Numbered from the stretch's first letter, positions 1-10,568 are shown. The stretch is DNA of 64,000 nucleotides from Emiliania huxleyi CCMP1516 (GCF_000372725.1 NW_005201613.1:294463-358462); one strand, 5' to 3'. Translations and numbers: made by a program. The notes: generated by a model from the letters alone, not told the origin.

Positions 1-832
1 GCGTAGCAGCGCGGGGGGGTGAAGACGGTGGTGGAGGCGGCGGCGGCCAGGCGGGGGCGGAGGGGCGAGCGCACCCACGCGGTCGGGGAGGGAGGGGGGG
101 GGAGGGGGGGGGGATCGCGACGAGACACCGGCTCAGGAGGAGGAGGCGCTGGCAGAGGCGTGGGGGCTGCTGGGCGCGAGTGGGCGGGGAGAGGAGAGCA
201 CCGAGCGACTCTCTGCAGGCGCGGAGAGCGACGGCGAGCTTGTCGCGCGCGGCGCTGTACTCGCCCGACCCGATGTGCGCGCAAGCCAGGTTGTACGCCA
301 GCTCAAACTGCTCCGCCTCGAGCCCCGCGGCGAGCGACGCGCCGTACGACGTCGCCGCCGCCGAGTCGCGAGAGAGCACCAGCGAGGCGAGCACGTTCGT
401 GTAGTGCTCGGCGGCGGTGCCGTCCCCCTCGGAGGCGGCCTGCTCCGCCGCCGCCCGGAACAGCCGCGCCGCCTCGCCGTACTCGGCCTGTCTGTACTTG
501 ATCTGCGCCGCGAGCGTCTGCTCGGCGCCGCTCGCGCCGCTGAGGTCCGCCGGCAGCGCCCGCATCGCGTCCGCCTCGCGGCCGAGCTGGTAGAGGGCGT
601 AGGCGCGCTCGTACCGCGCCGGCTCGCCCAGCTCCGCAGCCAGCGCCTCCGCCTCGCCGTACCGGCCGAGCTCCACCAGGCAAGTGAGCTTTGCACGCAG
701 CGTCTCCGCATCCTCGGGCGCGAGCGCGAGCACGCGCTCGCAGGCGGCGAGCAGCGGCGGGAGAGCGTCCTCCGAGCCGGCACGAGCCTCCTCGACGTAC
801 CGCGACACCTCCGACAAGAGCGCCTCCTGCAT
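1..832 (-). CDS. SRP72: SRP72, signal recognition particle subunit (N-terminal part, cut by window edge)
   Basis: Reading from ATG at 832 down, the protein begins MQEALLSEVSRYVEEARAG and continues with tetratricopeptide-like helices typical of SRP72: 'LTCLVELGRYGEAEAL', 'KYRQAEYGEAARLFRAAA', then 'EQFELAYNLACAHIGSGEY', 'ARDKLAVALRACRESL'. These match in order the N-terminal TPR domain of SRP72, which binds SRP68 in the eukaryotic signal recognition particle (co-translational ER targeting, cytosol). About 210 residues are visible of a family length near 600-700. The frame stays open to the window edge but becomes low-complexity after 'CRESL' (about 210), so an intron probably starts there. Family call confident; 3' structure unknown. 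Confidence 0.85.
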   Translation of the reverse strand, partial: MQEALLSEVSRYVEEARAGSEDALPPLLAACERVLALAPEDAETLRAKLTCLVELGRYGEAEALAAELGEPARYERAYALYQLGREADAMRALPADLSGASGAEQTLAAQIKYRQAEYGEAARLFRAAAEQAASEGDGTAAEHYTNVLASLVLSRDSAAATSYGASLAAGLEAEQFELAYNLACAHIGSGEYSAARDKLAVALRACRESLGALLSPPTRAQQPPRLCQRLLLLSRCLVAIPPPSPPLPPRPRGCARPSAPAWPPPPPPPSSPPRAAT

Positions 833-866
833 AACGATGGCTCGGCCCTGTTCTCGCGGCGGCTGA

Positions 867-884
867 TAAAAAGAATTCTTCGGA
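867..884 (-). promoter_or_regulatory. AATTCTTTTT-type upstream motif of SRP72
   Basis: On the minus strand CCGAAGAATTCTTTTTAT lies 35-52 nt before the SRP72 ATG. Close relatives occur before the RCC1 gene, msrB, the ORF in the 10.3-kb transposon and the ankyrin gene. A core-promoter role is inferred. Confidence 0.35.
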
Positions 885-905
885 CCGCCATCCGCTTCAA
901 ACCAG

Positions 906-1004
906 CGCACCACACCCCTCTCCTTAAAATCCCTGTGTGGTGGCGGCGTGCCGTTCTCCCATCCCTCCCTTGGGATTCTGTTTTCTTTCTTTCTTTCTTT
1001 CAAA
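906..1004 (+). repeat. Dispersed repeat R1 (SINE-like, TTTC tail), copy 1
   Basis: About 95 bp containing CCCTGTGTGGTGGCGGCGTG followed by a pyrimidine block ending in (TTTC)n. Other copies: 12105-12190 (+), 22857-22890 (+, partial), 43006-43088 (-). The simple-sequence tail resembles a short retroposon, but no tRNA-like A/B boxes are recognised. Confidence 0.7.
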
Positions 1005-1637
1005 CCAGTGTATGAATGAAACGTTGAGATGCGTGCCCCAGGAGGCCCTAGCCCTTGGGATGGGGAGGGGCTACTCGCGGGCCTTCATTCAGAGAGAGAT
1101 TTTTTTGAAAACCCTGGAGGCCCTCGAGCACACCACGTGTGCACCAGCGCACCTCGAAGAGCGGTAGCATGATGTCGAAGGCCTCATCGCTCTGCGGCGC
1201 CTGCGGCGCCATGGTCAGCGGGCAGCAATTGCGATCCACGAAGTTTTTCAAAGGACGCGTGGGACTGCTGGAAAGTTCCGAGAAAAAGTGAAAAACTCCC
1301 TCGCCGCCTCGCCGTCCCCACCCGGCAGGCGTCTCGCCGCTTTCTTTATAATTTGGGTGCGTTCTGCAGTTAAGGGGTAACCTCCGGTACACCGTACACG
1401 GAACCATCCCTCGGTGCTCGGAGACCTAGCTCCGAGTACAGGGGGCGTGTCCTGCAGTTAAGCGGGGAAACCTGCGTGGACGTAACGTGGGTCTAACCCT
1501 CGGGTCGCCCGAGCCTGACTGTTCTTCACTTTCCTACATACATACATACAGAGCTCGCGTTCAACCCCTAGTTCTTTCCACAAGTTCAATCGATCGATCG
1601 CGATTTTCTTGGTCTTCAACTCTCTCCCAGCTGCGTG
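1005..1637. other. Intergenic; no gene supported
   Basis: Holds a 54-codon minus-strand ORF (1048-1212, starts MAPQAPQSDEAFDIMLPLFE) with no recognised domain, and a partial copy of dispersed repeat R2 (1509-1537). The small ORF could be a first exon but nothing supports it. Confidence 0.3.
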
Positions 1638-2802
1638 CTACTGCTCCAGCTCCAGCCAAACGACGGAATCGACGCGGAGAGCGTGGCACTCGAGAATATA
1701 ATGCTGCAGTTCGCCGAGCTGGCGGCCCGAGCGCATGTTGTCGAAGCCCATGAAAGGGAAGGCCATGGGAGTTCGCCGAACTGCACCCAGAAAGGAGTTC
1801 CCGTTGTCGCCGCGCGCAAGCGAGCCGGTGCCGGCGGGGATTTCGTGGCACAGCACGAGCATCTTTTCGTCGTGCTCGTTGAGCGCATCGAAGAGCGACG
1901 CCGCCTCCGGCAGGTGGCAAAAGTAATCGCCTGGACTCGGGGCGGAGGGTGCGGGACGGTGGGAGGGGGGTGGGGCTTGGCCCCGGGGAGTGGGGAGAGA
2001 AAGGGCGCCGCGCGGGGCGGGGTGGGCGGCGGAAGCGGGTCGCCTGCCAGCGACTCAACGTGACAGATGGCGGCCACCTGTACACACAATCAGTGCTGAC
2101 TTGGCGACAGCTATGACTGACGATGACGTTGCGCGCGACGGTCACCGTTCCCCGCTTGTCCGATTCGACGATCTGGTAGGCGGCTGTGGGCGCAGAGGTC
2201 ACCTGTCGGTGGCGGCGTGGGCGTAGCGCCCATCAGTGCACAGCGGGCTGGCACAAAGTGCAGAGGCGAGGAGAGACGAGGGCGCAGGGGCGACGCGGGA
2301 GGGGCGGGGCAGGAGGGCGGGCCGGGAGGAACAGGGCGGAGGGGCGGAGGGGCGGCGCCTTAATGGGCGGCTCGGCGGTCGGCCCCGCGTTCTCGGCGAC
2401 CCACTCGGAATTCTTGGCGGTCGAGTTGGAGCAGAGGAAGGTGGGTGCAGGGGAATTCCCCCTCGAAGCGACCTCGGTTCCTCCCCGGGGAACTACCTGG
2501 AACAAACTGTCGAAGAACAAACTGTACATTCGCTGAGATACTAGTGCGATGGTCGGATCGTCGCCCTGCCCCTTGCACGGTTGCGCGGCCCCAACCAGAA
2601 AGGTTGGATCGTCGGCTTGTCCCGCGCACGGCACCACACCGGCGCAGACTGCCTGCAGGCTGGCTGGAAGTGACTCACCGAGCTCCGGCAGTGGTCCCAG
2701 GACCGCGCCCGTCAGCTCCTCTTCGCTTGATATGCGAACCGTCGTTTGAGATGGCGGTAAGGGACTGAAGCCAACCGCCGCCGCGGCGAGGATAGGCAGC
2801 AT
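1638..2802 (-). CDS. Secreted or organelle-targeted protein of unknown function (several exons)
   Basis: ATG at 2802 starts MLPILAAAAVGFSPLPPSQT, a typical signal or transit sequence. Coding-like segments follow on the same strand: 'FLCSNSTAKNSEWVAENAG' (near 2400), 'TAAYQIVESDKRGTVTVARN' (2200-2110), and a last exon 'GDYFCHLPEAASLFDALNEH' ... 'FPFMGFDNMRSGRQLGELQ' ending at 1638. Intervening stretches are G/C-rich, low-complexity and interrupted by stops, as expected for introns; exact junctions were not resolved. Residues near 2580-2640 contain two copies of a PCxGQ(A/G)DDPT motif. No family recognised. Confidence is for a real multi-exon gene, not for a function. Confidence 0.5.
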
Positions 2803-2921
2803 AAACCTGTATCCTCTTGCGCCCCTAACGACTCGTGGCCGAGGTCCCGGACTCACAACCGGTGTATCCCTGCAGGGTTCGGGTTGCTTGGCGTCAGGGG
2901 TCTGCGACGCAGGCGTCCACC

Positions 2922-3402
2922 TTAGGGGACCCCTAGGGTTCTGAGGGCCGGATTTTTTTAAGACCTTTTAAGAGATTGGCGGCTCCAGAGCCGCCTCGGT
3001 GCGTTTAAGAGATTGGGCCCATGCTGCCGCTCCCATTTAAGAGACCATTTAAGAGAATCGCACACCGCGCCCAACCTGAGCCATTTGAGCCTAGAGCGTT
3101 TAAGCGCGGGGGGAGGCTGGCGGGCGGGCGGGCGAGCGAGCGGGCGGGCGGGCGGCAGAGAGCGAAGCGCTCTCGGGGCCGAGCGAAGAGCTTTCGCCGC
3201 CCGTCGGCAAGTTTTGAGTATAGACCATTCATTGGTGTGATCGCGTTTAAGGGCGCGGGGAGGCTGCCGAGTCGTTTGACCGTTTAAGACCGTTTAAGGA
3301 ATCGGCGGCCCAGCAGCTCTTAAAACTTGCCTAGGCAAGTTTTAAGCCGTTTAAGCCGCAGGCGCCCCAGGGCCCACCCTTTTAAGCCTAGGGGTCCCCT
3401 AA
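2922..3402. mobile_element. MITE-like element with 16-18 bp TIRs and 10-bp target duplication
   Basis: Perfect inverted repeats CCTTAGGGGACCCCTAGG at 2920-2937 and 3387-3404. Both ends are flanked by the direct repeat GGCGTCCACC (2912-2921 and 3403-3412). The right flank continues as dispersed repeat R2; the uninterrupted R2 copy at 53333 reads GCGTCCACCCATACC, so it resembles the pre-insertion site. The interior has about a dozen TTTAAG motifs, mostly as (G/A)TTTAAGAG, which could be subterminal transposase-binding repeats. No coding capacity. Superfamily unknown; an 8-10 bp duplication would suit hAT or Mutator-like elements. Confidence 0.75.
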
Positions 3403-3404
3403 GG

Positions 3405-3463
3405 CGTCCACCCATACCGCGCTGGTGTCCAATCCGAGGTTAATTGTTCTTCACCTTCCTACC
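3405..3463 (+). repeat. Dispersed repeat R2, copy 2
   Basis: Contains TGGTGTCCAATCCGAGG and TGTTCTTCACCTTCCTAC. Related copies: 1509-1537 (partial), 34838-34868 (partial), 53333-53391 (best preserved). Here followed by (CCTAA)n-like repeats to 3478. Confidence 0.65.
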
Positions 3464-3702
3464 TAACCTAACCTAACCTCCACTGTAGGTAGGTAGCGCG
3501 TGTTTTTCTCCCGGACCAACCGCTGTGGGTTAGGGGAGAGCGCTTCGCGCCCCATAGCGCATAGGCGCACGAGCTGCCCCGCAGAGAAGATGACAGCCTC
3601 TGCGCTGATAGGCACGCATTGTGCCGCCACGTACCCCTTTAAGTTCCGCAATGGCGTAAATTATACTGCGCTCATGTACAAACTAATTTACAATTAGTTA
3701 AA

Positions 3703-3912
3703 TTACTCGGCTGCAGCAGCGCACTCACGGCGGCGCTTCCACCGCCGCTCCCTTCGTAAAAGGGGTCCAGGAGTCAGTCGTGGACTGGGCGGCTCAACGG
3801 TGCTGAGTTGCACGACTGGTACGGCGGTACGCCACACTGCCAGCGTGCCGGTAATGGCGAGCGCGCAGCACAGCGCAGCACTCTTCAGGCCGCTGCCTTC
3901 CTCGGCGCTCAT
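3703..3912 (-). CDS. Small membrane-anchored ORF (possible orphan signal anchor)
   Basis: 69 codons from ATG at 3912. A short acidic/basic N-terminus (MSAEEGSGLKS) precedes one hydrophobic segment (AALCCALAITGTLAVW, residues 12-27), then a Pro/Arg-rich tail. This is the layout of a type II Golgi signal anchor such as the N-terminus of a glycosyltransferase, and it lies just downstream of one (3976-5052), yet no catalytic part follows. It may be a lost-domain remnant or a first exon. Weak call. Confidence 0.3.
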   Translation of the reverse strand: MSAEEGSGLKSAALCCALAITGTLAVWRTAVPVVQLSTVEPPSPRLTPGPLLRRERRWKRRRECAAAAE

Positions 3913-3975
3913 CAGCGATGAGCGGGCAGGGGCTCCACACACCAGCGCTTCGGCTTAGTGGCGGTTCAGCTAGGT

Positions 3976-5052
3976 TCATTGTATACAGCTTGCCTTTGAG
4001 TAGTCAGGCAATGCTTCAATATTTGTCAGACCGTCTTGCGGTGTCTTTAAAGTCTTGCAAGTGCTGCGAAGAGATGCTACGGGGCCGTAAATAGCAGTAT
4101 AGTCCGTCTTGCCCAGGCCCACATTGTCCAGCGGCCACTTGAACCCCGGCTCGCAATAGCCCGCCTCCCACGCCCACACGTCGCGTGGGTCGTGCTTCGC
4201 AATAGGCACTGGGAAGCTCTTGACACCCGCCTGCTTGGTGAGCAGCGAGATTGCAGCCTGATCGTGGCGGTGATCGCAGAAGGCTGCATCTTCGTGCTTG
4301 GCGTGAGCCTGCTTGCACGAGTCTCGATAATTCACGAAGTCTGTGTTTGCGAAGAGCGACGTGCTGGCATTCCAGCGCTGAAGAAGCTCGAATGCCGCAG
4401 GCTCTGCTCGCATTCCAATAATGCCTGCCCAAGAAGTGGCACTATCAAGTTGGGCGTCCGTCGCCACGAGTGCCCTGACCATCGAGTGCTGTGTCCACGC
4501 GCGATCACGAAAGCATGGGCTGTGAAAGGTAGCGAAGCTGCCCTTGACTTGCTGGGCGAGGCAGAAGAGTGGCTGCAACGACCGCGCTGGGCTCACAGGC
4601 GTATCGCGGTCAAGGTAGTAGAGAACATCCCCAGCGGGCAGAGCGCGTAGCCGCATCATGATGATGTGTGGCTTCCACTGCCAGAAGCCGATCCCGAGAG
4701 TCCTGAAGAGCTCCCTTGTGCGCATCGAGGGGGGAAGGTGGTTTGCATCGAGTGCTGTGCAGCTGTCCGTACTGGAATCTCTTCGAACTATTGCACATAA
4801 TGTGTGCGCTGCTGCGCGAAAGCTGCCGTGGCTGCCAAACGTGAGCACGTGGAACCCAACCTTCTTGGTGCAAATGGCCTCATGCTTCACAGCCAGCGGT
4901 CGCCGTTGCTGCTGCCAGTAGTAGACAGACGAGCGCTCAAAGAGTGCGCCACCAGCAACGCCACCACATGCGAGCCGCGCCTCGGCGGCGTCCGTCACGT
5001 TGAAAAGGACGTGCCGACCTTCTGTGCCGGTGAGGCACCGGAGCGTGCACAT
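3976..5052 (-). CDS. GT-A type glycosyltransferase-like protein
   Basis: A 358-residue reading frame. Visible motifs: 'LGIGFWQWKPHIIMMRLRAL' followed by 'AGDVLYYLDRDTPV'. This is the W-KP-II...GD.L.Y.D.D/G pattern of a family of nucleotide-sugar transferases in which the acidic DRD would bind the metal and sugar nucleotide. Downstream 'TSWAGIIGMRAEPAAFELLQ' and 'HRHDQAAISLLTKQAGV' fit the acceptor-side half (QSxLS-like). No signal anchor lies in this frame, so a 5' exon may be missing upstream of 5052. Likely secretory-pathway glycosylation. Substrate unknown. Confidence 0.65.
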   Translation of the reverse strand: MCTLRCLTGTEGRHVLFNVTDAAEARLACGGVAGGALFERSSVYYWQQQRRPLAVKHEAICTKKVGFHVLTFGSHGSFRAAAHTLCAIVRRDSSTDSCTALDANHLPPSMRTRELFRTLGIGFWQWKPHIIMMRLRALPAGDVLYYLDRDTPVSPARSLQPLFCLAQQVKGSFATFHSPCFRDRAWTQHSMVRALVATDAQLDSATSWAGIIGMRAEPAAFELLQRWNASTSLFANTDFVNYRDSCKQAHAKHEDAAFCDHRHDQAAISLLTKQAGVKSFPVPIAKHDPRDVWAWEAGYCEPGFKWPLDNVGLGKTDYTAIYGPVASLRSTCKTLKTPQDGLTNIEALPDYSKASCIQ

Positions 5053-5253
5053 TCAGCCGCCGCCGCCGCCACAACGACGACAAGGCCGTGGGGCTTCCGC
5101 CGCAAGTATCACGCGCACAGTGGTAAACCAAACATATTCCCGTGGTTCTAGAAGGAGGCGTAGAGGGCAGCTCAACCCTCAACCCCTCAACCACCGGAGT
5201 GCCGATTATACGTTCGGCGCGCGAAAACTCAAACGCGCCGTTGGCCATCATAA

Positions 5254-6637
5254 ATGTCTCGCGCCGACCCCCGTCTCTTCGGCCTCGACCATCTGTGTAG
5301 CGCGCTGTCGGCTTGTGCGCTGAGCAGCGAGGAGCGCGCCCTTCTACTCACCGAAGCCGAGAAGCTCGTCGGTATTCTTCGAGGCAAACGAGGAGAGGAC
5401 GAGGATGACGAGCCCGCGGTCGGCCTCATGGCGTTGAATGACCATGAGCTTCAGGCTATTGCCATCGCCACAGCCATGGACGACCTTGAGAGCGTGGGAA
5501 ACGGCTGGGGCCCGAGCGTCGGCACGAGGGATCTAATGTGCATAGCGTTGACGTGCCGACGGCTGCGCGACATTGTATTCGCCATCTGTCCGCCGCGCTA
5601 TGGCGGCCACGGGGGTTGGCAACTGTCACCACGCGTGCTGACGGTGATTCAGATGGGCTCGGCGTCCGTGGCGCGTCTCGAACTTGCCATCGAACTGGGT
5701 CTGCTGGACTGCGGCGACTCTATCGACCTGACAGACCTGTGCGTGGAGGCCGCCGCGTTCGGAAGGCGGAAAGTGCTTGAGCGAGCGGTCGCGGAGGGTG
5801 TGCGGTGCTCGACATACGATTTCGACGAGGCGCGTGTCCCACTCGTGCGAAGCACCAAGGTCCTCCGCGGCGCCGCGTACGGTGGGCAGCTCGACACCAT
5901 GCAATGGCTCGCCTCGTGTGGCAGTCGGCCCGATGGCGGCGTCATGGAGGCGGCCGCGAGAGCGCGGAGTCGCGAGGCGGTCATATGGCTGCGGGAGCAG
6001 GGCTGCGAGTGGGACGAGATGGACCATGCTGGCGCCGTCGAGGTGGGCAGTGCCATCAACGGCTCTCTCGAAGGCTACTGTTTCTATGGGCCGTGGAGCG
6101 GGCGAGAGCGGCCAGCGGACCTCTCCTTTGTTCGCTGGCTGCGGGAGCTCGGCGCGCCGTGGTCGTCCCACACGCTGAGCCGGTTGATCGAGTGCGCGCA
6201 TGTGGACATGCGCGACCTCCACTGGGCGGTGGCCGATGACTGCCCGCTGAGCGACGGGGCAGGGCTGAGTGCGGCGACGGCCGGCCGCGTTGACATCCTC
6301 TCGTGGCTGGACGCGCTCGATGCGCTGCCACGGAGCAAGAAGCTCACGCAGGCCGCGGCGTCCGGCGGCCACCTGGAGCGATTCTACGTTCACTGGAGCA
6401 CCACGCGTGGTTGCATGGCTGCGGCAGCACGGGCACAGCCAAGTGGACTGGAGCGAGGCGCAGTGGGAGCCCCACCGCAAGCGGAAGCAGATGATGTACG
6501 ACGTGTACTACCAGACGTGCAACTACACCAACGACTCTGCGGATGATGATGATGACGTGTCCTCAGTCGACTGGGTCGACGCGATCACACCCAGGGCCGG
6601 TGATGACTATGAACAGTTTGGGTACGATACCGTCTGA
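5254..6637 (+). CDS. F-box/ankyrin-like repeat protein with an apparent frameshift
   Basis: ATG at 5254 starts MSRADPRLFGLDHLCSALSA. Residues about 85-115 ('GTRDLMCIALTCRRLRDIVF') look like an F-box. Then come ankyrin-related repeats of the kind seen in large algal and protist families: 'EAAAFGRRKVLERAVAEGV', 'GAAYGGQLDTMQWLASCGS', 'EAAARARSREAVIWLREQGC'. Near 6385 the frame breaks within 'AAASGGHLE'; the expected continuation 'VVAWLRQHGHSQVDWSEAQW' is in another frame and runs to a stop at 6637 after an acidic tail. Without an intron large enough to explain it, this is a 1-2 bp indel (assembly error or real). Role inferred as substrate adaptor of an SCF ubiquitin ligase. Confidence 0.65.
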
Positions 6638-6751
6638 CTACAATACCTCCGCCGTGGCACTGCCCAATCTCATATGGGGCGGGCGGCGGCGCCCCTCTCC
6701 GCGCTCTCATGCGCACGTCCCGCCCCCGCGAGGGCGCCGTAAACGCCCGCG

Positions 6752-7518
<767 letters not shown>

Positions 7519-8988
7519 TCACTCCCGCGACCACACCTCGATCTTCTTGGGCAGCAGCTGGTTCGACAGGTCCTCTCCATGGCCTAAGCGGCTGAGTCCG
7601 CCAGCGCCCCAGCTCCAGACTGCGCCGTCGGCGGTGATGGCGAGGCTGTGGCCGCCTCCAGCCGACACAGAGACGACGCGCTGGCCAGCAAAGGCCTCGA
7701 CCTTCTTTGGCAGCATCTGGTCCTGCTCGTCGTCGTGGCCCAGCTGGCCTGAGTCTCCATCGCCCCAGCTCCAGACGGCGCCGTCGGCGGTGAGGGCGAG
7801 GCTGTGAGCGGCTCCAGCCGACACAGCGACGACGCGCCGCCCAGCAAAGGCCTCGACCTTCTTGGGCAGCAGCTGGTGCTGCTCGTCGCCGTGGCCCAGT
7901 TGGCCAGCGTATCCCATGCCACAGCTCCAGACGGCTCCGTCGGCGGTGATGGCGAGGCTGTGGCCGCCTCCAGCCGACACAGTGACGACGCGCCGCCCTG
8001 CCAACGCCTCCACCTTCTTCGGCAGCAGCTGGTCCTGCTGCTCGTCGCCGTGGCCCAGCTGGCCATAGGCTCCTGCGCCCCAGCTCCAGACGGCACCGTC
8101 GGCGGCGAGGGCGAGGCTGTGGAACGGTCCAGCCGACACAGCAACGACGCGCCGTGCAGCAAAGGCCTCGACCTTCTTGGGCAGCAGCTGGTTCTCCTCG
8201 TCACCGTGGCCCAACCGGCCCTCGCCTCCCCAGCCCCAGCTCCAGACGCTGCCGTCAGCGGTGAGGGCGAGACTGTGCACGGGTCCAGCCGACACAGCGA
8301 TGACACGCTGGCCAACAAAGGCCTCGATCTTCTTGGGCAGCAGCTGGTGCTGCTCGTCGCCGTGTCCCAGCTTGCCGTCCCCGCCGCTGCCCCAGGACCA
8401 AAGGGCGCCGTTCGCGGAGAGAGCGAGGCTGAAGTAAAATGACGCCGCCACACCGATCGCGCGCACGCCTCCGGAGGGCGGGAGACGGGTCGGCGTCTTA
8501 AGCTGCAACACGCCCTCGCCGTGGCCGAGAAGGCCTGGACACTCCTCCTCCTCGTCCTCCTCGTCCTCCTCCTCGTCCTCCTCGCCCTCCGCTGCCGCGC
8601 CGCATGACGAGAGCCGCCCCTCGCCGTCGATAAAAACGCTGTGCCGTGCGCCCGCCGCCAGCCTCGCCGGCGGGTTAGCCTCGCGCAGCAAGGCATAGAA
8701 GCACAGCCACCGCACGGCGCAGCCCTCGCCCTCTGGCTGCGCCGGCGGCTCGTAGCCGGCCTCTTGCAAGCGCAAGCGGATGCCCTCCAGCGCCAGCGAG
8801 GCGTGGAAGAGGAGCGAGACGGCCGCGGCGCGAGCGATGTCGGCGGGGTCGCAGCGAGAGACGACGCGCACGAGGAGCTCCGTGGGGAGGTCGAGGAGGC
8901 GGGCGGGCGGCGGCGTGTTTGGCGCGGGGGCGGCGGCGGCGGAGGCGGGGGCGAGGCGGCGCGAGCGGCGGCGCGGCGGGGCAGACAT
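7519..8988 (-). CDS. F-box / RCC1-repeat protein
   Basis: From ATG at 8988 (MSAPPRRRSRRLAPA), about residues 30-60 ('LLDLPTELLVRVVSRCDPAD') form a clear F-box. A glutamate-rich spacer (EEDEEEDEEDEEEE) precedes at least six RCC1 blades with the signature 'VSAGxxHSLALTADGAVWSWG' and 'GQLGHGDEQ', each about 54-55 residues and nearly identical, which suggests recent internal expansion. Likely an SCF ubiquitin-ligase adaptor using an RCC1 propeller to bind its target. An in-frame ATG at 9042 would add 18 residues, but the AATTCTTTTTCTCGCG motif lies just 5' of 8988, so 8988 is preferred. Single exon. Confidence 0.9.
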   Translation of the reverse strand: MSAPPRRRSRRLAPASAAAAPAPNTPPPARLLDLPTELLVRVVSRCDPADIARAAAVSLLFHASLALEGIRLRLQEAGYEPPAQPEGEGCAVRWLCFYALLREANPPARLAAGARHSVFIDGEGRLSSCGAAAEGEEDEEEDEEDEEEECPGLLGHGEGVLQLKTPTRLPPSGGVRAIGVAASFYFSLALSANGALWSWGSGGDGKLGHGDEQHQLLPKKIEAFVGQRVIAVSAGPVHSLALTADGSVWSWGWGGEGRLGHGDEENQLLPKKVEAFAARRVVAVSAGPFHSLALAADGAVWSWGAGAYGQLGHGDEQQDQLLPKKVEALAGRRVVTVSAGGGHSLAITADGAVWSCGMGYAGQLGHGDEQHQLLPKKVEAFAGRRVVAVSAGAAHSLALTADGAVWSWGDGDSGQLGHDDEQDQMLPKKVEAFAGQRVVSVSAGGGHSLAITADGAVWSWGAGGLSRLGHGEDLSNQLLPKKIEVWSRE

Positions 8989-9008
8989 CGCGAGAAAAAG
9001 AATTTCGT
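8989..9008 (-). promoter_or_regulatory. AATTCTTTTT-type motif directly upstream of the RCC1 gene start
   Basis: Minus strand reads CCACGAAATTCTTTTTCTCG ending one base before the chosen ATG. Same motif class as at 867-884, 10879-10898, 17647-17660 and 28646-28664. Confidence 0.35.
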
Positions 9009-9235
9009 GGCGCGAGTCAGTCCTTTTCCTGCGAACGCGCACCCCCCCCCTAGCTAGGGGTCAGGGCTCTCTACGGCTCTAGCCCGTAGCCCGATGCCGA
9101 TCATCCGGCTCGCTGGGTGCGCTTCTTAGCTCCCCGGCCCTGGATGTGAGGTTAATAACTGCACTCCAAGTGCTCCAAGTGCGGAGGGGCGGGGTGCGCG
9201 CTGTTCATCACTGCTCTATTTATTTATTACAAAAA

Positions 9236-10243
9236 TTATTTATCGCGCAGGAACGACCTGAAGTGGGCAAGCGCTCCAGAGGGGCTGTTCCAGAACAGCG
9301 CGCCCGCGACGAGCGAAACTGGCGCCGGGCAGTACAGGCCGCACAAGTAGAAGAACGTCGACACGCGCCCGATCACCACCTGCCGCTCGGCTCGCAGCAT
9401 CGCGAGCACTGCGCGCTCCGCCACCTGTGCGGCGCTCGTCGTCGGAAGTTTGAATATGAGGCCGTCCTCCGAGCCGCCCGCCTGCGCGAAGCCCGTGTCG
9501 GTTGCTCCCGGCAGCGCACAGGTGACGCCCACGCCCTTGAGGGCCAGCTCATAGTGCACCGCGTCGCACAGGTTTGACAGCGCCGCCTTGCTCGCACTGT
9601 AAGCTGCGTTGAATGGCTGGCCCGCAGAGCCGACGATCGAGCCGATCACGAGCACGCGCCCTTGGCGGCGCGCACACATCGGCGGCGCGAGCGTGCGTAT
9701 GAGCTCGACGTGAGACGTGTAGTTGAGGCGGGCTGCCCACCGGTGCTCCTCGCGGCTGCACTCCACGAACTCGCGCCGGTCACTGGCTCCCGCTGCGCTC
9801 ACCAGAGCCCCGCAGTACGCACCACGCTCTGCGAGGGCGCGGAGCACGGCCTCGCCGGCGTCGAGGGTGGCGTCGGCGAGGTCGAGTGGCAGCACACTCA
9901 CAAGCACTCCGCCGCCACCCTCCGAAAGGAGCGCCGCCTGCACCTCCTTGAGCAGTGCCGCGCGCCGCGCGACGAGGAGCACGTTGAAGCCGCGACGCAC
10001 GAGCTCGAACGCACACGCCTTGCCGATTCCCGAGGAGGCACCAGTGACCACCACGTACATATCACGGGCAGGCGAGAGGGGCAGCACGCGCGAGTACGTG
10101 AGGGAGATGGCGTGCCCGAGGAGCTGCAAACTCAGCGCCGCACCGAGTGCCACGAGGAGCACCGCCCTCGAGGACTCAGCCGGCGCAGCGGAGAGCCAGA
10201 AGAAGAGGCCGGCGGAGAGGAGCAGCGTCGTGGGGGGTGACAT
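9236..10243 (-). CDS. ER-membrane short-chain dehydrogenase/reductase (3-ketosphinganine-reductase-like)
   Basis: A single-exon 335-residue protein. Hydrophobic N-terminus (about residues 5-50) for membrane anchoring, then the SDR cofactor motif VVVTGASSGIG (TGxxxGxG), 'SAAGAS' at the NAG position, the catalytic serine in 'VLVIGSIVGSAGQP' and the YxxxK dyad in 'AAYSASKAALSN'. 'GVGVTCALPGATDTGF' is the usual PG substrate-loop motif, and a second hydrophobic region lies near the C-terminus (STFFYLCGLYCPAP). Size, anchoring and motif layout resemble 3-ketodihydrosphingosine reductase or 17-beta-HSD type ER enzymes. Exact substrate is inferred. Confidence 0.85.
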   Translation of the reverse strand: MSPPTTLLLSAGLFFWLSAAPAESSRAVLLVALGAALSLQLLGHAISLTYSRVLPLSPARDMYVVVTGASSGIGKACAFELVRRGFNVLLVARRAALLKEVQAALLSEGGGGVLVSVLPLDLADATLDAGEAVLRALAERGAYCGALVSAAGASDRREFVECSREEHRWAARLNYTSHVELIRTLAPPMCARRQGRVLVIGSIVGSAGQPFNAAYSASKAALSNLCDAVHYELALKGVGVTCALPGATDTGFAQAGGSEDGLIFKLPTTSAAQVAERAVLAMLRAERQVVIGRVSTFFYLCGLYCPAPVSLVAGALFWNSPSGALAHFRSFLRDK

Positions 10244-10537
10244 CTTGCGTTGACCGGGGGACGAAAGCTGACGAAAGCGTGGTTGCGCTCGCCTAGCTAG
10301 CAGAGCTTGGCAACCTTAGTGGCCGCAGGCCACACGCCCGTGTAGGGCGTGAACTAGTCGCGCGCGTAAGCGCGCGAAGAAAATTTTCAGAGATACGTAC
10401 GTACTTTCCCTGGGTAAGGCCTTGTTTTCACGTCCTTAGCGAGTGATGCGATCACGTTCTTGTTTTGCCCAAAACAAGAACGTACTCGCACGTTCTTATT
10501 GATTGGCTGTGGCGTGTGTGGGGTGGTGGGTGGGTGG

Positions 10538-10568
<31 letters not shown>

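Noticed and set aside
133-1015. Long open frames in both directions over the SRP72 region
   Set aside because: They are Arg/Pro/Ser-rich shadows caused by high GC; only the minus frame starting at 832 shows family similarity.
7519-8988. Bacterial contamination as the origin of this scaffold
   Set aside because: Spliceosomal introns, SRP72, RCC1/F-box genes, telomeric TTAGGG repeats and lack of operons or Shine-Dalgarno sites argue for a eukaryotic nuclear genome.
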